DNA of 64,000 bases from an uncultured Sphingomonadales bacterium (lineage in GTDB: Bacteria; Pseudomonadota; Alphaproteobacteria; Sphingomonadales; Sphingomonadaceae): contig CAIMDB010000034.1 in NCBI GenBank assembly GCA_903839675.1, positions 99,830-163,829 of the forward strand, read 5' to 3'. The translations under genes and the position numbers were made by a program. Numbering within the stretch: the first letter of the stretch is position 1; each line of letters starts with the position of its first letter. Below, one piece after another: positions 9,766 through 20,443 of the stretch. The notes beneath the pieces were generated by a model, which had not been told where the DNA came from, did not search any database, and worked only from the letters and a program-made list of their open reading frames with translations.

Positions 9766-11313
9766 TTATCGGCGCGCTTCTGCGATAGCGCGCGCCGCCA
9801 CCTTGTCAGGGCTGCTAAGGCTCTTTGCAAAGGCGCGCACGGTCGCCTCTGCCGGGAGACCTTCCCGGTCCTGCGCCGACACGATGACAGCTGCCACAGC
9901 CTGATCACGACCGACAAGGCGTGACACCATGGTGTCGAGCTTCACCCGAACCGGCGAGCCCGTCACACGTCCGCCCGCCACAAACCATGTCGCAGCCAAG
10001 CGGCGGACGGCACCGGGCGCGGTTACATATTCGGTTCGAGCAGTGTCAATCATCGGACCTGCCGAGGACCAGACCCAGCGGTCGGCGTCAAGCCCTGCCG
10101 CGCCTTGGCCGTAACCAATGATCTCCCGTCCTTCTGCCTGCGAAGCGTAAAGAACGATGGCGAGATCGACGATATGCCCTTTGCCGTCAGCATAATGCCC
10201 GATGACGAGATGATCTGCGCCCGCATATCGTGGCGCCCAAGGCACAATGCCCTTTGGCTGCACAGGCGACCACCCCGGAACATCCGGCAACCCGATGGGC
10301 GACGGCATCGGCACCCGACCAATCGCCGCACTTGCATGTGACCAGCCAACAGGTGCGAGCGCGATCAGGATGGCTGGAAGAATGATCTGTGAAGATTTAC
10401 TGGCCGGTCGACCGTCACAGGCAACAGTCTTTGTGAGCCAAGGGTCGGTAAGCTTGCGGTCAAAAAAGGGCCAAGCCATTGCCATGACCAGCGCCATGAC
10501 CATGGCGAAAAAGAACCAGCCGTAAAAAACATGGTCAAAGCTGGATGCCGTATCGGCGGTCGTCAGATAACCCACATACATCGTCGCAAAAGCGCGCACG
10601 CCATTGGCAAGGATTGGAATGACGATGCACGCAGCCATGAAGGCAATGCGGCGCGACCATGCCCGGAAGCACATGTTTGCGACCAGCGCCCCATAAGCCA
10701 CCATCGCGACCAGAAACTTCACACCGGCGCAGGCTTCAGCCACTTTGTAATAGCCATTAGGGGTGGTGATGAAGATACCTTCGATATGCGCCGGGATGCC
10801 GACCATATCGAGCATCGCCATCGACATTTTCGCCGTCAACGTTTGAAGGACCGGAAGCAGCTCTTCTCCGATCGGCACACAAAACAGCAAATAGGCGACT
10901 GGAAACAAAAGCGCGCGGGACAGCGTCAATCCTAGGAACAGCGGCACGAGCGATTGCAGCATCAGCACCAAAGCCGTCTGACGTGCGACGGCGACCTCAC
11001 CCGCATCCCCCAAAAGCCAGAGAGCAGCCCCCGCGCCCATCAAAAAAAGGCCAGAAAAGGACGGCTGCGGCGTCACATGGACAATCTCGTCCCGCCGCTG
11101 CCAGGCAAGCCAGCCACTCAGGAAGGGAACCAGTGCACAGTGATTATAGGTCGACGCCGTCAGCCAGATCGTCACCATGTCGCGCAGGTCAGAAGCGAAC
11201 AAGAGACACAAGCCCAGCGCCGCAACAGCCATCTGAGACAATAGGAGGCGCCACGCTGACCCGATGCCGCTTGAGCGATCACCTAACGCTGCGTTGACCG
11301 TCGCCCGGCTCAC
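9766..11313 (-). CDS. xrtA: Exosortase A with C-terminal EpsI domain
   Basis: Polytopic TM N-half with AEACAGVKFLVAM (Cys), NGVRAFATMYVGY (Arg), FDHVFYGWFFF (His); EpsI-like C-terminal half. Confidence 0.9.
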   Translation of the reverse strand: MSRATVNAALGDRSSGIGSAWRLLLSQMAVAALGLCLLFASDLRDMVTIWLTASTYNHCALVPFLSGWLAWQRRDEIVHVTPQPSFSGLFLMGAGAALWLLGDAGEVAVARQTALVLMLQSLVPLFLGLTLSRALLFPVAYLLFCVPIGEELLPVLQTLTAKMSMAMLDMVGIPAHIEGIFITTPNGYYKVAEACAGVKFLVAMVAYGALVANMCFRAWSRRIAFMAACIVIPILANGVRAFATMYVGYLTTADTASSFDHVFYGWFFFAMVMALVMAMAWPFFDRKLTDPWLTKTVACDGRPASKSSQIILPAILIALAPVGWSHASAAIGRVPMPSPIGLPDVPGWSPVQPKGIVPWAPRYAGADHLVIGHYADGKGHIVDLAIVLYASQAEGREIIGYGQGAAGLDADRWVWSSAGPMIDTARTEYVTAPGAVRRLAATWFVAGGRVTGSPVRVKLDTMVSRLVGRDQAVAAVIVSAQDREGLPAEATVRAFAKSLSSPDKVAARAIAEARR

Positions 11314-12524
11314 GCAGCTACCCGTTCGTTGGACGGGAAGACAAACGCGGCAAGCGGAGCCATCTTGGCATCCCAGCTATACCGCGCCTCCATGGCGGCT
11401 CGGGCCGCCAGTTCCATCCGCTCCCGTCTGACAGGATCATGCAAGAGCGAGATGATCGCATCTGCCTGCGCAGCCGCACTCCCGGCGATCAGAATCTCTT
11501 TGCCATTGCAGGCATCAATGCCCTCCGCGGCTTCCGGGGAAGCGACGACCGCCTTACCCGACGCCATGGCTTCCAGAACCTTGTTCTGAATGCCCCGTGC
11601 AATCCGCAAAGGCGCGACCACGACACGCGCCGATGCAAGCCAAGGCCGGGTGTCGGGCACCTCGCCTGTCACAATGACACCGGGCAATTCGGCAAGCTGG
11701 CGCACATCCTCTGTCGGCGCACGACCGACAATCGCGAACCGGGCGTCAGCCTGCCGGTCGCGCACAATCGGCAAAACCTCACGCGCAAAGAAGGACGCCG
11801 CACCCACATTGGGGGGATAGTCCATCTGCCCCGTAAACACGATCAGCGGCGTGTCTCGGTCGATATTGTCGCAAAGACCATGACCCGGCGAGAACCGATC
11901 AAGATCCACCCCGTTTTCCAGGACCCCGAGCGGGACGTTGCCGTTCCCCGCCACACGGCGGAACATCTGCTCTTCGGTCTTGCTGACAAACAAATTGATA
12001 TCCGCGCGCTTGGCGACCTGCAATTCAAACGCCCGCAATCGACGCGCCTCAAAGCGGTTGGCGAGACCGGCCACGCCAACGGCCATACGACCATAGGACG
12101 CAAACTTTTCTGAATCGACATCGGTGAAGTCCATGACGAACCGGATCGACGACGGCAAATCGCCCACATACTGCCCCATCTGCCCTGAAAAGGCGTAGAC
12201 GGTCGCGATGTCATGTTCGTTCAGCACGAGGTCGACTGCCGCCTGGAACGTGGGTGAACTGAACATTTCAACCGATGCCGGGCGACCGGACAGCAGCGCT
12301 GCCGCCATTGCAGTTGTCTTGCCCTTTTGATCCCGGATCAGGTGGGCCGAAGCACAAACCTGGTCCAACGCCTGTTGCGTCTCAGGATCACTGTCTGCGA
12401 AGGACACGAGATGAACCGGCGCAAGCTTGGCCAGTGCCTTCAGGATGTTCCAGCTGCGGATGCTATCCCCGCGATTGGGCGGGAAAGGCTGTCTGTGTGC
12501 CAGAAACAGAATGCCGCCATTCAT
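11310..12524 (-). CDS. Glycosyltransferase, XrtA/PEP-CTERM system-associated
   Basis: LAHRQPFPPNRGDSIRSWNILKALA start; GT-B C-terminal RIARGIQNKVLEAMASGKAVV; start taken at MNGGILFL, giving 4-bp overlap with the upstream gene. Confidence 0.9.
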   Translation of the reverse strand: MNGGILFLAHRQPFPPNRGDSIRSWNILKALAKLAPVHLVSFADSDPETQQALDQVCASAHLIRDQKGKTTAMAAALLSGRPASVEMFSSPTFQAAVDLVLNEHDIATVYAFSGQMGQYVGDLPSSIRFVMDFTDVDSEKFASYGRMAVGVAGLANRFEARRLRAFELQVAKRADINLFVSKTEEQMFRRVAGNGNVPLGVLENGVDLDRFSPGHGLCDNIDRDTPLIVFTGQMDYPPNVGAASFFAREVLPIVRDRQADARFAIVGRAPTEDVRQLAELPGVIVTGEVPDTRPWLASARVVVAPLRIARGIQNKVLEAMASGKAVVASPEAAEGIDACNGKEILIAGSAAAQADAIISLLHDPVRRERMELAARAAMEARYSWDAKMAPLAAFVFPSNERVAA

Positions 12525-13582
12525 CCCAGCCCCCGCGATATCCATGGACCGATCATGTTCGCGATGGGAAGCGGAAGCTTCTGCCACAAGGCAATCTGCA
12601 TCCGATATTTGGGGCTGAGCGGATTGATATCGCGGATCTCGCCGCCGTCCAGCGCGCGCTTGGCGTAGTGCAACTCAATCGGCTCGAACCCGAAATTCTT
12701 CTTGAACGAGGCAGGACCAGTCCCGGCTTTGGACCGACCAAAATCAAAGCTGTGGCAGCCCTTCTTTGCCCGCGCATGAAGCATCAGGGCGTAATACATC
12801 ATCTCGTTCGCCCGCCAGTTCCGCGCATCGGCAACGCCGCCACCCCAGTAAGGCATGACCACGCCCTGATGGTAGAGCGAGAGAACAGACGACAGCGCCC
12901 TTCCCTCATGACTGACGGTGAGAATGTCCGCATCTTCGCCAAAGGCGGTGAGAACCTCTTTGAACAGGCTGCGCGGGAAAACGGGCGTACCCAGATTGCG
13001 GACACTCTCGGAATAGGCCTGATAATGGCCTTCGATCAGAGCCGCGCTCTTGCCCACACTAACCTCGAGTTCAAGGCCCAAGGCACGACGTACCTCAGCG
13101 CGCTGCTTGCGCGGAATGGCGAGCAACTGGGCTTCGTCATCGGCCTTCAGCTCTGTCCGAAAACCAAGATAGGTCTCCGTATCAATATTCCAGCCGGAGA
13201 CAGGCAGCGATCCACCACGCAGTTCGATGGTCTGGCACCCGAGGCGCTTTGCCAACTGCAGCGCCTCTTCGGCCAAGACCGGCGCCTCACCCAGAATCCC
13301 CCCGCCAACGGCAAAGCCCGAGGAGACCAGTGCATTGCCAAAGAGCGGCGAACGGATCTCATGCAGCGGCAGGACGGCGATCAGGTCACCGCCGCGCTCT
13401 GCCAAAAGATAGTGCGATTTCGCACCGCAACCGCGTTCAATGGCAATGCTCCACGCCGGACGGTGGAAGGGCGTCGAGCCAGGGTGGTTCGCAACGAAAC
13501 TTTCAATGCGGGCCACCTCGGCCACATCAGCAAGAATGGCGAGACGGGTGATGATCGGTGCGAAGGTTACAGGCGCGTTCAT
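12521..13582 (-). CDS. FemAB-like GNAT-fold protein, XrtA/PEP-CTERM associated
   Basis: FemAB-type features FDFGRSKAGTGPASFKKNFGFEPIELHY; cluster context. Confidence 0.87.
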   Translation of the reverse strand: MNAPVTFAPIITRLAILADVAEVARIESFVANHPGSTPFHRPAWSIAIERGCGAKSHYLLAERGGDLIAVLPLHEIRSPLFGNALVSSGFAVGGGILGEAPVLAEEALQLAKRLGCQTIELRGGSLPVSGWNIDTETYLGFRTELKADDEAQLLAIPRKQRAEVRRALGLELEVSVGKSAALIEGHYQAYSESVRNLGTPVFPRSLFKEVLTAFGEDADILTVSHEGRALSSVLSLYHQGVVMPYWGGGVADARNWRANEMMYYALMLHARAKKGCHSFDFGRSKAGTGPASFKKNFGFEPIELHYAKRALDGGEIRDINPLSPKYRMQIALWQKLPLPIANMIGPWISRGLG

Positions 13583-14424
13583 GGCAGGCGTCCGCGTTCT
13601 GCCGCGACAACCTCATCCACCCGTCCCCAGCCAAAGTCCCGCGTCACCCGGCGCAGCTTGCCTGCCATCTTCGACAAGTTGGTGTAGTGCCGCAGGCGGG
13701 ATTTCAAAGGCGCATTCGCCATGAAAGGCTGGCCGGGGTCCATATCCCATGGATGGAAATAGAAGACGGCGGGCCGCCCCTCCCCGTTCACGCGGGCAAT
13801 TGTCGCGCGGGATACCGGGTAAGGCAACAACCGGAAGAACCCGCCACCACCGGCCGCAAAGTTCCGTCCACCCACCTGCACCGTCGATACCGGCAGTTCG
13901 AGCAGGTCCGCATCTGCCAGCGGCTTCCACAGGAAGCGTGGCGACTGCGGCCAGCCATAATGATCATGGGCCAGAGGCGCGACGCTCGACGAGTAGAGAT
14001 AGCCCGCTTCCGACAGGAGCCCATGGGCCCATGGCGTGCGCTGATCGATGGAGAAATTGGGCGCGCGATATCCTGAAACAGCAGCGCCGCCTGCATCCTC
14101 CAATTGCGCCTTTGATGTCGCAATGTCTTTGGCGAATTCATCTGGCGACATCTGGAACACGCGCTTATGGTCGCATCCGTGGCTCGCCACTTCATGCCCC
14201 TGCTCGGCGATCCGGCGGATCAGGGCGGGAAAGCGCTCAGCGACCCAACCCAGCGTGAAGAACGTCGCCTTTACGTCTGAATCGGCAAAGAGCTGAAGAA
14301 CGGCGTCGGTGTTGGCCTCAACCCGCACAGGATATTCCGGCCAGTCTTCCTTACGGATGACGGTTTCAAAGGCTCCGACCTGGAACCAGTCCTCCACATC
14401 GACAGACAAAGCATTTCGGATCAT
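13579..14424 (-). CDS. Polysaccharide deacetylase, XrtA system-associated
   Basis: NALSVDVEDWFQVGAFE, TFFTLGWVAERFP, EVASHGCDHKRV, GYRAPNFSI. Confidence 0.93.
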   Translation of the reverse strand: MIRNALSVDVEDWFQVGAFETVIRKEDWPEYPVRVEANTDAVLQLFADSDVKATFFTLGWVAERFPALIRRIAEQGHEVASHGCDHKRVFQMSPDEFAKDIATSKAQLEDAGGAAVSGYRAPNFSIDQRTPWAHGLLSEAGYLYSSSVAPLAHDHYGWPQSPRFLWKPLADADLLELPVSTVQVGGRNFAAGGGGFFRLLPYPVSRATIARVNGEGRPAVFYFHPWDMDPGQPFMANAPLKSRLRHYTNLSKMAGKLRRVTRDFGWGRVDEVVAAERGRLP

Positions 14425-14436
14425 CGCACACCTTGG

Positions 14437-15495
14437 TCAGACGGCAGCGACGGGGACACGACGTCCCACATTTTCGCGTTCGACCCAATCGATCAGCAGG
14501 TTGAGCACACGGCGAAGTGTGGCCTCCTGCTCAGCGACCTGGGCTTCAAGCATCGTGATACGTGCCACGATATCGAGCGCGACATCATCTGTAATCAGGG
14601 CCGAAGCCGTGCCCGATGATGTGTCGGGTAAAAGTGCATCCGCAACAGGGCGGCCCGCTTCTTCCTCGCGGGAGAGGTCTGCAATGACCGAGACCATCAG
14701 GCTGTCTGAGACGACATCACTATCCTCAAGCGCTGCCATGAGCATCGCCCGCGTCATCATCTGATTGATACGCCGAGGGATACCGCCACTGCGTTCAAAG
14801 ACCTGTTCAACCGCCTCTTCAGAGATGCGGGGACGCCCCTGCCACCCAACATTGCGGAGCCGATGTTCAATATAGGGCTGAACTTCCTCGGCCTCCATCG
14901 GGCCAAGGTGATGCGTCGCGATAACCCGCTGCTTCAACTGCTCAAGCGGTGCGGAGGCAATTGTGTCTTTAAACTCGGGCTGACCCAGCAGAAGGAACTG
15001 CACCACCGGCTGGCTACCGGTTGAGAAGTTTGAGACCATGCGCAACTCTTCCAGCGCGCCGATCGTCATATTCTGCACTTCGTCGACGACGATCAGAACC
15101 CGCTTTCCGGCCCGTGCGCGGTCTTTCAACTGCGCCTCAATGACGGTCAGCACTTTTGCCCGATCAGAGCCACTGCAGTCTTCCCCCATCGCATGGGCGA
15201 CAAGCTTCAGCACATCGTCCCCGCGCACAAGCGTTGAGGCCAGTTGGATGGCCTCTACCCGGTTGGGATCGATCGTCTCTAGAAGATGCGACAATAGCGT
15301 CGTCTTCCCCGCGCCAATTTCGCCGGTGATGACAATGAAGCCCTCGCCCAGCGCAAGGCCATAGCCGAGATAGGCCATCGCCTTTCGGTGTGTCGCACTT
15401 TCGTACCAGAAGCTTGCATCCGGCGTGAGCTGGAAGGGCCGGCCCGTCAGGCCATAATGTTCGGTATCCATAGACACTGGACTTTCACTTCCCAT
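14437..15495 (-). CDS. XrtA-associated AAA ATPase
   Basis: GLTGRPFQLTPDASFWYES; Walker A TGEIGAGKTTLLSHLL; Walker B VLIVVDEVQNM. Confidence 0.92.
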   Translation of the reverse strand: MGSESPVSMDTEHYGLTGRPFQLTPDASFWYESATHRKAMAYLGYGLALGEGFIVITGEIGAGKTTLLSHLLETIDPNRVEAIQLASTLVRGDDVLKLVAHAMGEDCSGSDRAKVLTVIEAQLKDRARAGKRVLIVVDEVQNMTIGALEELRMVSNFSTGSQPVVQFLLLGQPEFKDTIASAPLEQLKQRVIATHHLGPMEAEEVQPYIEHRLRNVGWQGRPRISEEAVEQVFERSGGIPRRINQMMTRAMLMAALEDSDVVSDSLMVSVIADLSREEEAGRPVADALLPDTSSGTASALITDDVALDIVARITMLEAQVAEQEATLRRVLNLLIDWVERENVGRRVPVAAV

Positions 15496-17108
15496 TAGAA
15501 TGAGTACCGCAGTCCGGCAAAGGCCGAGGCGACCAGATCACTGGTCACGCCCTCCACACGGGTCGAATAAAGACCGAGCGTGGCGTTCGCATCGAGTTTG
15601 CGGGTGAAGCGGTGCGTCAACGCGCCGGTGCCGCCCACAGAAGTGACGTTCCCCGCGCCGACGATACCCGGATCAAACAAGGTCACATAGACATCGCCGG
15701 TGAAGTCCGTCCGCGGCGACAGCGCGTAACCGACATTGCCCTGCGCATACCACATCTCGTCCTTCACACCGTTGGTGGAGAAGACCCCGGCCTGCGTCGG
15801 CGCGACAAATTTGCGTTGTGTGTAACCACCACCAAGGCCTGCGTTGAAACGACCACGCGTGGTTGACCACAAGAGCGCAAGGCCACGACTGCGATAGGCA
15901 GACGTATTGATCGCGCCCAGCGCATCATTCAGGCAGCCGCCCGATCCGGCCCCACCAAACACACAGCCATTCAAATTGTTGGCCAAGGCATTGCGCGGCA
16001 CCGTGAACGATGTCGGCAGGCGCGACAAATTGTCGCTCAGCTGCTGGCCAAAAGTTTGAAACTCATCATAAACGGCCAGCTGCAGCCCGCTGTTCTGCGT
16101 TGCCTGCCAGCTAAACGTCCCGAAATACGTCATCGAGCCATAACGGCGACCGGCACGTGCTTCGAGCGACGTGCGGCTGCTCGGCTGCCAGAGAACACCG
16201 GCATCCCAATAGAGCCCGTCAAATTCATAAGCGAGTTGACGGCCCGCAGCGGCATCCGTCACGAAACGACCATTGCCATCGACAACGGGTTCGCCGGTCG
16301 GATCCAGCAGGACAGGACGCTGACTGATCTGCACATCCTCATAGCCCACGCCACCGACAAGAGCGACGGTCCGGGTGATGGGGAATGTCACGTCACCACG
16401 GACATTCTTGCCTTCAAAACGTTGATCCAGTTGGCGCGCATCCTCGCGCTCATACGCGCCTGACACGGACCAGCCGAAGGGGAGAGTCCCCGGCTGCATA
16501 CCGACGCTTGCCGTGGCAAAGTGCGACACCGAGTCGTCAAACTGGTCGAGCTCCGGCTGTCCAACCGGCAGTATCAGCCCGTCATTAGTTTCAACCTTGG
16601 TATAGCCGACGCGATACGCAGCCGCGACATCAAGCGCGCCGATGGACGTTGCCAATGACGGACCGGCATAGACCGAATAGAGCTGAGACGTATTCGACAC
16701 ATTGCCGACGAGAAGAGGCGCTGCTTCCCCGCGAATGTCAGTGCGGACACGTGTCGCCAAGGCGCCGGCCTCGATGCTCAGCAACTCTGGCGCCACGTCC
16801 AGACGTGCACGGAGAATACCGGTATGCACCGTCTCATCCGCGACATCCTTCTGCCAAGCAAAGCGACGCTCATAGCGGTAATTCGCCTGCACTTCAGCCC
16901 GAGGGCCACTGATCGAGGCATCGACGCCCGCCGCGACCGTGCTGTATGTCAGCACGTCTCCGCCGTTCTTGAGGTCCGCTGTCGCGATCTGGCCGACTTC
17001 CAGATAGGGCGACACATCGGTCCGCGCCTGCGCCGGTGTTGCAAGAACAGACGTTGCGACCAGCGCGATCACCGACCCGTGCCGTGTCAGGGTGTTATAC
17101 TTGGCCAT
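15495..17108 (-). CDS. Outer membrane beta-barrel, PEP-CTERM system-associated family
   Basis: Signal peptide VLATPAQA, many amphipathic strands, C-terminal FAGLRYSF; position in XrtA cluster. Confidence 0.85.
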   Translation of the reverse strand: MAKYNTLTRHGSVIALVATSVLATPAQARTDVSPYLEVGQIATADLKNGGDVLTYSTVAAGVDASISGPRAEVQANYRYERRFAWQKDVADETVHTGILRARLDVAPELLSIEAGALATRVRTDIRGEAAPLLVGNVSNTSQLYSVYAGPSLATSIGALDVAAAYRVGYTKVETNDGLILPVGQPELDQFDDSVSHFATASVGMQPGTLPFGWSVSGAYEREDARQLDQRFEGKNVRGDVTFPITRTVALVGGVGYEDVQISQRPVLLDPTGEPVVDGNGRFVTDAAAGRQLAYEFDGLYWDAGVLWQPSSRTSLEARAGRRYGSMTYFGTFSWQATQNSGLQLAVYDEFQTFGQQLSDNLSRLPTSFTVPRNALANNLNGCVFGGAGSGGCLNDALGAINTSAYRSRGLALLWSTTRGRFNAGLGGGYTQRKFVAPTQAGVFSTNGVKDEMWYAQGNVGYALSPRTDFTGDVYVTLFDPGIVGAGNVTSVGGTGALTHRFTRKLDANATLGLYSTRVEGVTSDLVASAFAGLRYSF

Positions 17109-17110
17109 AC

Positions 17111-18112
17111 TCAGCCTCCATACCCATAATAAGAACCATATTTCTGGCTGCTTCCCGGGAAGGTCATCCCGTTCAAAAGCAACTGTATCGGGGCCTGACC
17201 GGCGAGCAGTTTCACTGCTTCGGACAGGTCATTCTCGCTGGTGCGGTCCGCGCGGACGACCAGCAGAATTTGCCCAATGTGATGTGCCAGTGCGGATGCA
17301 GGCGATGCCGCAAGCGCCGGCGCGCAATCAAAGATGACGATCCGTGCTGGATTCTTCGCCAGTAGCGCCTCGACCAGCGCAAAGGCCTCGGTCGACGACA
17401 GCAGTTCGGTATCATTCGGCGATTGGTGACCTGCCGGGAGCACAGATAGCCCCGGGATATTCGTTGGAATGATCAGCGTTTCCGGATCAACATCCTGCAC
17501 GATGGCATCCAACAATCCGGCAGCACCTGTTACGCCCAGCGTTGAGAGAATCTCCGGCTTCGCCACGTCAGCGTCGACGAGCACAACCTCCACATTGCGT
17601 TCATTGACGAGCGACATGGCGAGATTGATCGAGCAGAAGGTTTTGCCCTCATTGGGATGCGCAGAACAAACTAGGATGGCGCGCCCGCGATCAACCGAAG
17701 GCGTCGAACGCCCGCCAAACGCATTGAGCAACAGCGGTCGCTTCACGATACGAAACTCTTCCGACAGGGCTGTCGGCGGATGACCCGGGACGATGAAGCC
17801 AAGATCTGCGAGACGTTGAAGATTGATCTCAGCCGAGCCCGCAGCTTGCGTCACACGAGTCTGCGCCTTGACTGGCGCTGGCGCTGGTTCCGGCACCGCT
17901 TGCGGCAGCACTTCAGGAAGGGCCTGTTCAACTGTGACGACTGAACCAGCGTCTACCCCTGCGACAACAGGTTCCGGGATCAACGGAACATCAAGCCGCT
18001 TGCGGGCGCGGGGCTCGCTGGAGGTGGACAGTCCATAGCGCGAAGACGCGCGCTCGATGAGCGAAGTCATATCGCGTGACGGCTTTTCGGGTTTCATATC
18101 AGGAATTCCCAT
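17111..18112 (-). CDS. XrtA-associated tyrosine autokinase (CpsD/BY-kinase type)
   Basis: CSAHPNEGKTFCSINLAMSL Walker A-like, VVLVDADVAKP; Tyr-rich C-terminus KYGSYYGYGG. Confidence 0.92.
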   Translation of the reverse strand: MGIPDMKPEKPSRDMTSLIERASSRYGLSTSSEPRARKRLDVPLIPEPVVAGVDAGSVVTVEQALPEVLPQAVPEPAPAPVKAQTRVTQAAGSAEINLQRLADLGFIVPGHPPTALSEEFRIVKRPLLLNAFGGRSTPSVDRGRAILVCSAHPNEGKTFCSINLAMSLVNERNVEVVLVDADVAKPEILSTLGVTGAAGLLDAIVQDVDPETLIIPTNIPGLSVLPAGHQSPNDTELLSSTEAFALVEALLAKNPARIVIFDCAPALAASPASALAHHIGQILLVVRADRTSENDLSEAVKLLAGQAPIQLLLNGMTFPGSSQKYGSYYGYGG

Positions 18113-19632
18113 TACGCCACTCCGCTCCGCTGGATCATGTCCACCACGACGAGTAGGGCGAACACACCGCCCAACCCGGCAGCACCGCCCAGAAACATCT
18201 TCTTCCGCTTCGCCGCCATCGCCTTGCGTGCCGGCGTTTCAACTTCGCCAATCGCGCCGATGACGGCCATGCCGGTTACTGCGGACAGCTTTTGCGGCGT
18301 CGCAAAGCCGCTGTTGAGCTGGCTCAGCGCAAACGCTGTTCCGAGACCAGCCAACAGCCCGGCGATCAGCACGCCCGCCATCAACAATGGACGATCTGGC
18401 GCAACCGGCTGGCGCGGGCTGGATGGTGGATCGATGACGCGAAACGCGACTGAGTCTGTCGAGGATGCGACCTGACCACGCATACGGATCGCTTCGCGGT
18501 CGGCGAGCAACTTGTCGTACTGAAGTTTAATGGCCTCATAGTCACGTGACAGACGGTCCTGCTCGGCCTGAGCGCCGGGTTGGTCCACCTGGCGCGCTGC
18601 ATATTGCGACAACTCTGCCTGAAGCTGGGCTTTGCGCGCAGACATAGCGCCGACAGCAGCCTGCTTTTCCGCCTGCATCGCGCGAAGCGAGGAGTAAGCT
18701 GGGTTGGGGGTCGAATAGCCTCCGCTGCCAGCGCGCGAGCCAGCAGCCCTCGCCCGCGCAAGCTGGCCGCGAAGGGCCTGCATATCGGGATGGCTATCGG
18801 TCCAGCCGCGCGATTGCGCTTCGGAGAGTTGACCCTCAAGGATGGCCACGCGGCTATCGCCGCCGCCCAAGCCCGGCATGGCAATCGTCGGCTGGGTGGC
18901 GGCCAATTGTCCGTTCACCGCTGCCAATGAGCCCTGCGCCGCCATCAGATTGGAATCCATCTGGTTCAGCTCAGCGCGCGCAGATTCCATCCGAGACTGC
19001 ACCGATCCAACGCCGGGGAGCAAGCCAAGTGAATTGCGCTCAAATTCAACGCGGCGTGCTTCCGCCCCGCGAAGCTGCTCTTCCTTTTGGACAATCTGCT
19101 GGTCGAGAAACTTGAGCGACTGCGACGTTTCGCGGCGATCTCCGCTCAAATTTTCCTCAACAAAGATGTCGATCATCTTCTGCACGACCGCGCGCGAAAG
19201 CTTCGCATTTTCCGGGTCGGACATGCCGGGCAAGCCGATTTTCGCTTTGATCTCGAACAGGTTTTCCTGCTGCTCCGTCACCTTGATCGCATCCCGAAGG
19301 CCAAAGGCAGCGCCGGTCACTTCTTTGTCAGTCGACACAGTGTTGGCAAGGTCCGTCCCACGGACGACCTTTTCGAGGTTCACCGTAGACGTCAGCGTGC
19401 GTTTGACGCGGTCAATATCGCGCTGCTGTTCCAACGGCGTGACGCCAATCTTGTCACTCAAAAGGCTTTGCATCTGCACAAACACCCGTGCCTGCGATTC
19501 ATAACGGTTCGGCACCATGCTGACGACGATCCAGCCAATCAGACACACGCCCCAGGCCACGCCAAGCGCGATCCAGCGGCGGCGCCAGATGCCGTGCAGT
19601 ATCAGCTGAATTTCTTGATAGAGATTACCCAT
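18112..19632 (-). CDS. XrtA system polysaccharide chain-length determinant (Wzz-like)
   Basis: N- and C-terminal TM, long coiled coil, VIDPPSSPRQPVAPDRPLLMAGVLIAGLLAGLG; start taken at MGNLYQEI. Confidence 0.9.
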   Translation of the reverse strand: MGNLYQEIQLILHGIWRRRWIALGVAWGVCLIGWIVVSMVPNRYESQARVFVQMQSLLSDKIGVTPLEQQRDIDRVKRTLTSTVNLEKVVRGTDLANTVSTDKEVTGAAFGLRDAIKVTEQQENLFEIKAKIGLPGMSDPENAKLSRAVVQKMIDIFVEENLSGDRRETSQSLKFLDQQIVQKEEQLRGAEARRVEFERNSLGLLPGVGSVQSRMESARAELNQMDSNLMAAQGSLAAVNGQLAATQPTIAMPGLGGGDSRVAILEGQLSEAQSRGWTDSHPDMQALRGQLARARAAGSRAGSGGYSTPNPAYSSLRAMQAEKQAAVGAMSARKAQLQAELSQYAARQVDQPGAQAEQDRLSRDYEAIKLQYDKLLADREAIRMRGQVASSTDSVAFRVIDPPSSPRQPVAPDRPLLMAGVLIAGLLAGLGTAFALSQLNSGFATPQKLSAVTGMAVIGAIGEVETPARKAMAAKRKKMFLGGAAGLGGVFALLVVVDMIQRSGVA

Positions 19633-19642
19633 GACGCGCGGA

Positions 19643-20287
19643 TCAGAAGGCAGATTCTGGGATGATGATGACGTCACCGGGCTGGAGACGCACATTGGCG
19701 GTGGTATCGCCCCGCTTCAGCAGGTTGCCGATCCGCAACGAATATTCACGCTGTCGGCCCGACACGCGATCAAAACGGATGAGCCTTGCCCGGTTGCCCG
19801 ACGCGAATTCTGAAAGTCCGCCAACCGAGATCATCGCATCCAGCAGCGTCATGTTCGCCCGGAACGGGATAGAGGCTGGCTTTTCCGTCGCCCCCACCAC
19901 ACGCACCTGCTGCGAGTATGTACCGGCAAAGTTATCGACGATCACCGATACCAGCGGGTCACGGATATATTCCGACAAAGCGAGCTTGATGTCCTGCGCG
20001 AGCATCGTCGGCGATTTGCCTACGGCGGGCATGTCTGTAATCAGCGGCGTCGTGATGCGGCCATCTGGGCGCACTTGCACCTTTGCTGACAGTTCCGGAT
20101 TACGCCAGACAAAGATGTTCAGCTGATCGAGCGGGCCAATGACGTATTCTTCGCCCGGCCCTTCCTGCATCGCGACGAACGACGCGGGCGGAAGTTCCGG
20201 CCCATTACGTCCACCTGCACATCCCGACAAGGCCAGCGCGACAAGGCTAACGCCCATCAACACCTTGGAATTTCGCCCCATTCGCAT
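19643..20287 (-). CDS. XrtA system polysaccharide export lipoprotein (Wza-like)
   Basis: Lipobox LALSGC; YVIGPLDQLNIFVWRNPELS, VRVVGATEKP, LQPGDVIIIPES. Confidence 0.9.
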   Translation of the reverse strand: MRMGRNSKVLMGVSLVALALSGCAGGRNGPELPPASFVAMQEGPGEEYVIGPLDQLNIFVWRNPELSAKVQVRPDGRITTPLITDMPAVGKSPTMLAQDIKLALSEYIRDPLVSVIVDNFAGTYSQQVRVVGATEKPASIPFRANMTLLDAMISVGGLSEFASGNRARLIRFDRVSGRQREYSLRIGNLLKRGDTTANVRLQPGDVIIIPESAF

Positions 20288-20443
20288 CTTTGCGTCCCTT
20301 GTAACTGCCAAGGCCGCACCCGGAGGCTCCGTGTACAACCCATCCACTCAGGACTTCGTTGTGCGCCAAAGAGGTGAAGATACCGTTAGGAACGAATTGT
20401 TTTTGGCATCATTCTGCGGCTTTTCTGGCCGCCAAACATGACG

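Noticed and set aside
12275-13687. 470-aa plus-strand ORF
   Set aside because: Antisense shadow of the XrtA glycosyltransferase and FemAB genes; no coherent domain
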